A program made the position numbers and the translations under genes. A stretch of 7,760 bases of DNA from Chloroflexota bacterium (lineage in GTDB: Bacteria > Chloroflexota > Dehalococcoidia > DSTF01 > JACRBR01), in contig JACRBR010000064.1 of assembly GCA_016213125.1 (NCBI GenBank), positions 1 to 7,760 on the forward strand, written 5' to 3'. The notes beneath the pieces are model-generated. The model ran no database searches. It had not been told where the DNA came from and saw nothing but the letters and a program-made list of their open reading frames with translations. This document shows, in pieces, positions 1 to 5,070 of this stretch (position 1 is the first letter of the stretch; every line of letters begins with the position of its first letter).

Positions 1-1015
1 ACCCGCATGACACTGCCGCTTCGGCCAGCGACTTTGTTTTCAGATTGTCGTCGCTCACACGCTTCAATAGCGACAGCACACCCGCCGTCTGGCGTGACGA
101 CATGTCGGTGTTCACGGTGTCCTTGTAGGCCCCGTACAGCTTCGGAAACTTGAACAGCGTCATGGGCGATGCCGCCGATGAGATCAGCGCCGCCGCCACC
201 CGCTGCTGCCGCTCGATGCGGTCGAAGTCCGACGACCCTTCGCGGATGCGGCCGTACGCGACCGCCTGGTAGCCGTCCAGGTGCTGCTTGCCCTCCGGGA
301 AGTACTGCGGGATGACGTTCACGTCGTCGTCCGAGTAGTTGTCCTGGCCGAAGGCCACGGGGTTGTCGATGGTCACCCCGCCCAGGGCATCGATGAGCTT
401 CGCCGACGTCCGCTGGTCGAACACGATGTAGTGGTCGACCTCGATGCCCAGGTTGTGCTTGATGGTCGCCATCGTCGCCTTCGGCGCGGCCGCGGCATCT
501 TCCTCTGTGTAGTTGTAGACGAATGCCGTGTTGATGCGGTCCTGGTAGAAGGAGCCGTCGCCCGCGGGAATTCCCATCATCGTGTCCCGCGGGATGCTCA
601 AGAAGGCGGCGGTGTGCTTGTTCGGGTCGATGCGAAGCAGCAGCACGGTGTCGGTGCGGCTCGCGCCGGATTCGTCCGGCCGCCGGTCCAGCCCGATGAC
701 GAGCACCGTGAACGGCCGGTCCGGCAGGCCGAACAGCATCGGCGCTCCGCCCGGGAACGGCACCGATACTCGGGCCGACGTCGCCGGGACCGGAAGCGGC
801 TGCACGGTGGTGCCGATCGCGAGCACGAAGTACGCGATGAGCAGGAGCGCAACGTTGCGCACCCAGTGCGAGCGTTTCGGCTTGCGGGCCGGAACGCCTG
901 CGCCCTGCCGGGCGACGGGCTGGCCGGGGCCGGCACCCGCCGCGCGCTGGCCCGACTGCGGGACCGTTGCCTTCGGGCGGTCCCGCAGCTGCCCGTAGGC
1001 TTCGTAGTCTTCCAT
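1..1015 (-). CDS. LytR-CpsA-Psr (LCP) family cell-wall glycopolymer transferase, C-terminus cut by the window edge
   Basis: LCP proteins are membrane-anchored enzymes that move undecaprenyl-linked glycopolymers onto peptidoglycan outside the membrane. The 338 visible residues show a Pro/Gly/Arg-rich cytoplasmic N-terminus (1-53), one membrane segment (about 54-70, VALLLIAYFVLAIG), and then the LCP domain from about residue 101. Its hallmarks are visible: VLVIGLDRR (104-112), SRTDTVLLLRID (119-130), LSIPRDT (139-145), AYGRIRE (253-259) and DFDRIERQQR (263-272), which carry the conserved Asp and Arg residues of the lipid-phosphate and metal site. The frame is open to position 2, so the C-terminus is missing. 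The ATG at 1015-1013 is chosen because the protein then begins just ahead of a normal cytoplasmic tail. No Shine-Dalgarno precedes it, and a TATGAT box lies only 9 nt upstream. Family assignment is secure; the polymer transferred cannot be told. Confidence 0.93.
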   Translation of the reverse strand, partial: MEDYEAYGQLRDRPKATVPQSGQRAAGAGPGQPVARQGAGVPARKPKRSHWVRNVALLLIAYFVLAIGTTVQPLPVPATSARVSVPFPGGAPMLFGLPDRPFTVLVIGLDRRPDESGASRTDTVLLLRIDPNKHTAAFLSIPRDTMMGIPAGDGSFYQDRINTAFVYNYTEEDAAAAPKATMATIKHNLGIEVDHYIVFDQRTSAKLIDALGGVTIDNPVAFGQDNYSDDDVNVIPQYFPEGKQHLDGYQAVAYGRIREGSSDFDRIERQQRVAAALISSAASPMTLFKFPKLYGAYKDTVNTDMSSRQTAGVLSLLKRVSDDNLKTKSLAEAAVSCG

Positions 1016-1024
1016 GACGGCTAG

Positions 1025-1030
1025 ATCATA
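1025..1030 (-). promoter_or_regulatory. possible -10 box for the LCP gene, suggesting a leaderless or near-leaderless transcript
   Basis: On the minus strand TATGAT (5 of 6 to TATAAT) ends 9 nt before the ATG of the LCP gene. A start point 6-7 nt downstream of the box would leave only about 2-3 nt of untranslated leader, which agrees with the lack of a Shine-Dalgarno. No convincing -35 hexamer is seen. A perfect 5-bp inverted repeat (GGGCG, TAT, CGCCC at 1037-1049) lies just upstream, where a -35 or an operator would sit. The call is an inference from spacing. Confidence 0.35.
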
Positions 1031-1199
1031 GCGGACGGGCGTATCGCCCTTCGGCCTGCACGCGCCACTTCAGGGCGGATGCCCCGATGCACCGGCGCAA
1101 TATCGCCCGATTCCTGGCGACTGCGATCGCATTCCTCGCACGTCCGCGAGATAACCTCCAACTGTCCTTGAGACGGGTTCGGACCGCGAAAGGTTCCGG

Positions 1200-2125
1200 G
1201 TGCCATCCGTGCCCCACCCAGAGCTGCACGCCGTCACCGGTGCCTTCAGCTACACCGGGAAGTACATCACCCGGCGCTTGCTCGCGGATGGTATCCAGGT
1301 GCGGACGCTGACCGGCCACCCGGACCGGCCGCACGAGTTCGGCACGAACGTGGAGGTCCGCCCGCTGCGGTTCGACCGCGCGCTCGAGTTGGAAGCGAGC
1401 CTGCGCGGGGCAACCGTGCTCTACAAGACGTACTGGCTCCGGTCCGAGCGCGGCGAGAGCACGTTCGCCCGCGCCGTCGCCAACACAAAGGTGTTGATCG
1501 CCGCCGCCGAACGGGCGGGCGTGGGCCGCCTCGTGCACGTCAGCATCGCGAATGCGGACCGGGCGCCGTCCCTGCCGTACTACCGGGGCAAGGCGGAGCT
1601 CGAGGCTCACATCAGGGCCTCGGGCTTTCGCACGCGATCCTCCGCCCGACGGTCCTGTTCGGGGCCGAGGACATCCTCATCAACAACATCGCCTGGGTGC
1701 TCCGGCACCTGCCGGTCTTCGGCGTCCCCGGCGACGGCTCGTACCGCATGCGGCCAATCTTCGTCGACGACATGGCGAAACTCGCCGTGGAGTGCGCGCG
1801 TGAGACAGACAACGCTACCATCGACGCCGTCGGTCCCGAGGTGTTCCGGTTCGACGCGTGGGTCCGCCTGCTGGCGAGGACCGTCGACAGGCGCACGCTC
1901 ATCGTGCACATGCCGCCACGATTGGCGCTGGCCGCGACCACGGTCATTGGTCTTGCCCTGGGCGACGTCGTTCTCACGCCTGATGAGGTCAAGGGGCTGC
2001 GCGCGGACCTCCTCACGACGGATGCGCCCAGTGCGGGCCACACGCGGCTGTCCGAATGGTTGACGGAGCACGCCAACGCGGTGGGCCGGCGCTACGCTTC
2101 GGAGGTTGCCCGTCATTACCGCTGA
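1200..2125 (+). pseudogene. NAD(P)-binding Rossmann/SDR-type (NmrA / NDUFA9-like) protein gene with a one-base frameshift
   Basis: This is an atypical short-chain dehydrogenase-like protein of the NmrA / complex I NDUFA9-like group; its substrate cannot be inferred. The first part (1200 to about 1627) carries the dinucleotide-binding turn VTGAFSYTG (residues 12-20), a following RTLTGHP strand, and the YxxxK-type segment PYYRGKAE (about 126-133). At 1626-1629 the frame breaks: the upstream frame reads on into unrelated Arg/Ser/Thr-rich sequence to a stop at 2063. The expected continuation SHAILRPTVLFGAEDI lies in another frame from 1628 to the stop at 2123-2125. Restoring one base in the GGCTTTCG run gives a normal protein of 308 residues. 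GTG 1200 is chosen because GAAAGG (1188-1193) precedes it by 6 nt; GTG 1209 is the alternative. It may be a true pseudogene or a sequencing/assembly indel. No classical slippery heptamer is present. ispF follows 25 bp later. Confidence 0.85.
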
Positions 2126-2150
2126 GGCAGGCGGCGGATATGATCCTCCC

Positions 2151-2618
2151 ATGCGGATCGGCCACGGATTCGACGCACACGCCTTCACCGACGCGCGTCC
2201 GCTGATGCTCGGCGGCGTACACGTCCCGCACCCGCGAGGGCTGGCGGGCCACTCGGACGCCGATGTGCTCCTGCATGCGGTCATCGATGCGCTGCTGGGT
2301 GCGGCGGCCCTCGGCGACATCGGGGGGCTGTTCCCCTCCTCGGACGCGCAGTGGGCGGGTGCGGGCAGCCTGGATCTACTCGGCCGCGCGTACGAGGTGG
2401 TGCGGGCGCACGGGTTCGCCGCCGTCAACATCGATTGCACGGTCGTCGCCGAGGAGCCGAAGCTCGCCCCTCACATCCAGGCGATGAGGCAGGCCATCGC
2501 CGCCGCGCTGGCCATCGACGTGCCGCAGGTGAGCGTCAAGGCCACGACCACGGACGGCATGGGCTTTACGGGGCGCGGGGAGGGCATTGCCGCCTTCGCC
2601 GTCGTGTTGTTAGAGTAA
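2151..2618 (+). CDS. ispF: 2-C-methyl-D-erythritol 2,4-cyclodiphosphate synthase
   Basis: IspF is a cytosolic homotrimer of the non-mevalonate (MEP) isoprenoid pathway. It cyclises 4-diphosphocytidyl-methylerythritol 2-phosphate to methylerythritol cyclodiphosphate, releasing CMP. The 155-residue product matches the usual family length. Visible motifs are the metal ligands in GFDAH (Asp8, His10) and GHSDADVLLH (His42), the DIGGLFPSSD loop (56-65), EEPKLAPHI (101-109) and the signature TTTDGMGFTGRGEGIAA (132-148). The start at ATG 2151 gives the typical MRIGHGFD N-terminus. Upstream extension is possible (TTG 2106) but would overlap the preceding gene and add non-family sequence. No strong Shine-Dalgarno is seen (weak GGCGGA at 2133-2138). 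The 25-bp gap to the preceding gene suggests co-transcription. ispD, its frequent partner, is not in the window. Confidence 0.96.
   Translation: MRIGHGFDAHAFTDARPLMLGGVHVPHPRGLAGHSDADVLLHAVIDALLGAAALGDIGGLFPSSDAQWAGAGSLDLLGRAYEVVRAHGFAAVNIDCTVVAEEPKLAPHIQAMRQAIAAALAIDVPQVSVKATTTDGMGFTGRGEGIAAFAVVLLE
2587..2616 (+). promoter_or_regulatory. possible promoter at the 3' end of ispF for the cysE leader
   Basis: TTGCCG (2587-2592) is followed after 18 nt by TAGAGT (2611-2616, 4 of 6 to TATAAT). The same TTGCCG hexamer serves as the -35 of the much stronger candidate before the stress-protein gene in this window. Transcription would begin near 2622-2624, giving a cysE leader RNA of roughly 180 nt that includes the whole Cys-rich leader peptide. 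The match is weak and read-through from ispF is an equally good explanation. Confidence 0.25.
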
Positions 2619-2657
2619 ACGCACGAAAGGCCGGACCTCCGTGCAGGGGAGTACGCG

Positions 2658-2747
2658 GTGCGTAATCTCACCAAGCCCGGTTTCATGATTCGCCGCATCG
2701 GCGCAACCGGAGCGCCCTGCGCCTGTCCCGAGGGGTGTCCCTGCTGA
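2658..2747 (+). CDS. Cys-rich leader peptide upstream of cysE-cysS
   Basis: A 29-residue reading frame starting at GTG 2658, preceded by AGGGGAG (2645-2651) at 6-nt spacing, ends with CACPEGCPC and a TGA at 2745-2747. Cys codons are at residues 21, 23, 27 and 29 (TGC, TGT, TGT, TGC), so four of the last nine codons are Cys. An internal ATG at 2685 would give a 20-residue version with a poorer ribosome site. The next genes make O-acetylserine for cysteine synthesis and charge tRNA-Cys, which is the setting expected for a leader peptide whose translation senses charged tRNA-Cys, by analogy with trp and his leader peptides and Cys-rich upstream ORFs in mycobacteria. The peptide itself probably has no function. 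A metal-binding micropeptide is a less likely alternative. Confidence 0.68.
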   Translation: MRNLTKPGFMIRRIGATGAPCACPEGCPC

Positions 2748-2757
2748 CGGACGCCCC
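2732..2757 (+). promoter_or_regulatory. RNA hairpin over the final Cys codons and stop of the leader peptide
   Basis: GGGGTGTCC (2732-2740) pairs with GGACGCCCC (2749-2757): nine base pairs, one of them G-U, with an 8-nt loop holding the last Cys codon and the stop codon. A ribosome reaching the stop, or stalled on the third or fourth Cys codon, would melt it. A ribosome stalled at the first Cys codon (2718) would leave most of it free to form. It is followed by CAAGACCG, not by T residues, so it is not an intrinsic terminator. Confidence 0.55.
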
Positions 2758-2788
2758 CAAGACCGCCGAAACCACTCGAGACCTTACT

Positions 2789-2805
2789 GGGAGGACACCG
2801 TCCTC
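2789..2805 (+). promoter_or_regulatory. cysE ribosome-binding site buried in a hairpin
   Basis: The Shine-Dalgarno GGGAGG (2789-2794) is largely inside a perfect inverted repeat, GAGGAC (2791-2796), loop ACC, GTCCTC (2800-2805), that ends one base before the cysE ATG at 2806. Folding would block ribosome access. CCTCC at 2636-2640, in the leader's first hairpin, is also complementary to GGAGG at 2790-2794. Spacing from the Shine-Dalgarno to the ATG is 11 nt in the unfolded state, and shorter in effect if the hairpin is bypassed. Confidence 0.6.
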
Positions 2806-3582
2806 ATGTCTGTCCTGAGTTCCATCAAGCGCGATATCCAGGCCGTGTTGGACCGCGACCCGGCCGCGCGCAATGCCGCCGAGGTGGTGCTGGCCTACCC
2901 GGGATTCCAGGCGCGTGAGCTGCACCGGCTCGCCCATACGTTACATAAGGCCTCCGTACCCGTGTTGCCACGCGTGATCTCGAACCTCAGCCGCTTCGTC
3001 ACCGGGATCGAGATCCACCCCGGCGCCAACATCGGCGAGGGGCTGTTCATCGACCACGGCATGGGCGTGGTGATCGGTGAGACAGCCGAAATCGGCGACG
3101 ACTGCAACATCCTCCAGGGTGTAACCCTCGGCGGCACCAGCACCCACCGTACGAAGCGACATCCGACCCTCCGCAACCGCGTCACCGTTGGCGCGGGGGC
3201 GAAGCTCATCGGCGCCGTGGAGATCGGCGACGACGCGCGAATCGGGGCGGGCTCCGTCGTCGTCACCAATGTCCCGCCGAACGCCACGGTCGTGGGCGTC
3301 CCCGGGCACGTCGTTGCCTACCACGATTCGGGTAGCGACACGATCACGAAGCTCCCGGATCCGGAATGGGATCGCATCGACGCGCTGGAGCGGCACATCG
3401 AGCGCATGGATCGGCGCATCCGCGCCCTGCAGCAAAAGCTGGAGGAGGCCGGCATCCGGACGGCTGAACTGACACCGGATAGCGGCGAGCCCCTGCACCT
3501 CCATCGCTCGCGCGAACTGACCGAAGGCGACGAATCCGGACCGAGCGCCGCGCTCTCCAGCAGGGAGGCAGTCGGCGGTTGA
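2806..3582 (+). CDS. cysE: serine O-acetyltransferase (EpsC-type)
   Basis: CysE transfers acetyl from acetyl-CoA to L-serine, giving O-acetylserine, the acceptor for sulfide in cysteine synthesis; it acts in the cytosol and in many bacteria binds cysteine synthase. The 258-residue protein has a short helical N-terminus (1-65) and then a left-handed beta-helix of hexapeptide repeats (about 66-165). The active-site region reads TGIEIHPGANIGEGLFIDHGMGVV, split here as TGIEIHPG (66-73) and FIDHGMGVV (81-89), with His84 and Glu69 at the 15-residue spacing of the catalytic His158/Asp143 pair in E. coli. VTLGGTS (106-112) and KRHPTL (117-122) follow. Glu for Asp and the short N-terminus are typical of the Bacillus-like form. 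A charged coiled-coil helix (about 186-216) and a 40-residue polar tail extend beyond the usual end, and the tail's function is unknown. ATG 2806 follows GGGAGG. The stop overlaps the cysS start, so translation is probably coupled. Confidence 0.96.
   Translation: MSVLSSIKRDIQAVLDRDPAARNAAEVVLAYPGFQARELHRLAHTLHKASVPVLPRVISNLSRFVTGIEIHPGANIGEGLFIDHGMGVVIGETAEIGDDCNILQGVTLGGTSTHRTKRHPTLRNRVTVGAGAKLIGAVEIGDDARIGAGSVVVTNVPPNATVVGVPGHVVAYHDSGSDTITKLPDPEWDRIDALERHIERMDRRIRALQQKLEEAGIRTAELTPDSGEPLHLHRSRELTEGDESGPSAALSSREAVGG
3562..3582 (+). promoter_or_regulatory. ribosome-binding site and TTGA start/stop overlap deciding the cysS start
   Basis: AGGGAGG (3562-3568), inside the end of cysE, precedes TTG 3579 by 10 nt. 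The TTG start overlaps the cysE TGA (3580-3582) as TTGA. Starting here gives the family-typical N-terminus MIRLTNTLTR, whereas the first ATG in frame (3648-3650) would cut off the strand leading to the zinc Cys. The overlap implies translational coupling, so any control on cysE translation should extend to cysS. Confidence 0.75.
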
Positions 3583-4955
3583 TCCGGCTCACGAATACCC
3601 TTACTCGCCAGCTCGAGGACTTCCAGACCCAGGGCGACACCGTCACGATGTACGTCTGTGGCGTAACGCCGTACGACTCGTCGCACATCGGCCACGCCAT
3701 GAGCTACGTTGTCTTCGACGTCGTGAAGCGCTATCTCACCTGGCGCGGCTGCGCCGTGAAACACGTACAGAACTTCACCGATATCGACGATCGCATCATC
3801 GAGCGAGCAAATCGCCTCGGCACGACCACGGATGAGCTGGTCGAGAAGTACATCAACATGTACTTCGACGATATGCGCGACCTGAACGTCCAGCCCGCCG
3901 ACGTCTATCCCTACGCCACCCAGGAGGTGCCGGAGATGATCGAGATCATCCAGCGCCTCATCGAGAAGGGCTTTGCGTACGAGACGAAGTCGACGCTCAG
4001 CGAGTGGTCGGACGTGTACTACCGCGTATCGGCGAAGAAGGACTACGGGAAGCTCTCCCACCGGACGCAGGAGTCGTTGATGGCCGGCGCGCGCGTCGAG
4101 TCCGGCGAGGAGAAGGAGAATCCGGCCGACTTCGCGCTGTGGAAGGGCGCAAAGGCGGGCGAGCCTTCCTGGGACAGCCCGTGGGGCAAGGGGCGCCCCG
4201 GCTGGCACATCGAGTGCTCCGCGATGTCGTTGAAGTACCTCGGCGAGCGCATCGACATCCATGGCGGCGGCGAGGACCTGATCTTCCCCCACCATGAGAA
4301 CGAGATCGCCCAGACCGAGGCCTACACCGATGCCGTCCCCTTCGTGCGCTACTGGCTGCACAACGCCTGGGTGAAGATGGGCGAAGAGAAGATGTCGAAG
4401 TCGCTCGGCAACTTCATCACCATCCGCGATGGCCTCAACAAGGTCGGGGGCGACGGGCTGCGGCTCTGGGTGCTCACCTCGCACTATCGCAAGCCCCTGT
4501 CCTTCAGCGAGACAACGCTGGAGGCGGCGAAGAACGGCGCGGATCGCCTGCGCACGGCCGCCCGCGCGCTGAGTGAGGCCGGGGACGGCGGCATCGACCT
4601 GGGCCATCACCGAGAGCGATTCGCCGCGGCGATGGATGACGATCTGAACACACCGCAGGCGCTCGCCGTTCTTTTCGATCTCGGCAAGGAGATCAACCGT
4701 GCCCGCGACGAGGGCAAGGGCGTTGCGACGGCGCAAGCGCTGCTGATCGAGCTGGGTGGCGTGCTTGGTCTCCGCCTGGAAGAGGCGGGCGGCTCCATCG
4801 AAGCGGCGCCCTTTATCGAGCTGCTGATCCAGATTCGAACGGAGCTGCGTGCCGCGAAGCAGTTCCAGCTCGCCGACCGGATCCGCGAAGGCCTCGCCGG
4901 CCTGGCCATCACGCTCGAAGATGGCCCGCAGGGCACGACATGGAAGCAGGATTGA
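3579..4955 (+). CDS. cysS: cysteinyl-tRNA synthetase
   Basis: CysRS activates cysteine with ATP and loads it on tRNA-Cys in the cytosol. The 458-residue product is of normal length. The class I catalytic domain shows HIGH (36-39, in YDSSHIGHAMSYV) and KMSKS (271-275). The zinc site that selects cysteine is complete: Cys27 (MYVCG), Cys213 (WHIECSAMS), His238 and Glu242 (FPHHENE), at the spacing seen in the E. coli enzyme. The DALR-type anticodon-domain region (about 340 onward) has DDDLNTPQALAVLFDL, and the C-terminus AKQFQLADRIREGL...LEDGPQGTTWK is the canonical CysRS ending. This rules out the related mycothiol ligase MshC, which lacks this ending. The CGVTPYD...HIGHAMSYV signature, in place of CGPTVYD...HIGNAR, is the form I associate with Chloroflexota. 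The gene starts with TTG in overlap with cysE. Confidence 0.97.
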   Translation: MIRLTNTLTRQLEDFQTQGDTVTMYVCGVTPYDSSHIGHAMSYVVFDVVKRYLTWRGCAVKHVQNFTDIDDRIIERANRLGTTTDELVEKYINMYFDDMRDLNVQPADVYPYATQEVPEMIEIIQRLIEKGFAYETKSTLSEWSDVYYRVSAKKDYGKLSHRTQESLMAGARVESGEEKENPADFALWKGAKAGEPSWDSPWGKGRPGWHIECSAMSLKYLGERIDIHGGGEDLIFPHHENEIAQTEAYTDAVPFVRYWLHNAWVKMGEEKMSKSLGNFITIRDGLNKVGGDGLRLWVLTSHYRKPLSFSETTLEAAKNGADRLRTAARALSEAGDGGIDLGHHRERFAAAMDDDLNTPQALAVLFDLGKEINRARDEGKGVATAQALLIELGGVLGLRLEEAGGSIEAAPFIELLIQIRTELRAAKQFQLADRIREGLAGLAITLEDGPQGTTWKQD

Positions 4956-5003
4956 TCGCAGTCCCGTAAGGGGTGCGCCTACCGGCATCCAGCTCCTGTA
5001 ACA

Positions 5004-5019
5004 AGAGCGTTTCCGCTCT
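5004..5019 (+). terminator. possible terminator hairpin after cysS
   Basis: AGAGCG, loop TTTC, CGCTCT form a perfect 6-bp stem 48 nt after the cysS stop and 51 nt before the next start. No run of T follows, so it would be a weak intrinsic terminator at best. It may instead be a structural element in the leader of the transporter gene. The rest of the gap (4956-5070) shows no convincing promoter. Confidence 0.35.
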
Positions 5020-5070
5020 CGCGCCCGTCCCCGTCCAGGCCGATCCTTCTGAGGAAGGGAGACCGGCCGC

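Larger units (their letters stand above)
2619..2805 (+). promoter_or_regulatory. structured 5' leader of cysE-cysS, candidate cysteine-responsive attenuator
   Basis: This 187-nt leader contains, in order: a hairpin at 2621-2644 (GCACG/CGTGC plus AGG/CCT); the Shine-Dalgarno AGGGGAG (2645-2651); a 29-codon Cys-rich reading frame (2658-2747); a 6-bp hairpin inside it (2700-2705 with 2718-2723, reaching the first Cys codon); a 9-bp hairpin with one G-U pair (2732-2740 with 2749-2757, over the last Cys codons and stop); and a perfect 6-bp hairpin (2791-2796 with 2800-2805) abutting the cysE ATG. GGTGTCC (2734-2740) can alternatively pair with GGACACC (2793-2799), which excludes both of the last two hairpins. 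No U-tract follows any stem, so control would be at translation or by Rho rather than by an intrinsic terminator. Sequence elements are seen directly; the regulatory role is inferred. Confidence 0.6.

Noticed and set aside
281..1024. A 247-codon plus-strand open frame at the left end
   Set aside because: The opposite strand encodes a clear LCP protein throughout this stretch; the plus-strand product is a compositional shadow.
1087..1311. A short plus-strand open frame starting in the divergent intergenic region
   Set aside because: It overlaps the start of the SDR-type gene in another frame, has no ribosome site, and becomes Ser/Pro/Thr-rich noise where the real gene is conserved.
2640..2700. 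T-box riboswitch for cysE-cysS, suggested by AGGGGAGTACGCGG, which resembles the T-box core AGGGTGGTACCGCGG
   Set aside because: The core is imperfect (a C is missing from ACCGCGG), there is no room for Stem I and a specifier loop between the ispF stop and this point, and no terminator with a U-tract follows. The sequence is better explained as the leader peptide's Shine-Dalgarno and start.
3579..4955. MshC (mycothiol ligase) rather than CysRS, because of the CGVTPYD motif
   Set aside because: The length (458 residues), the complete KMSKS and the C-terminal LADRIR...LEDGPQGT ending are those of CysRS.
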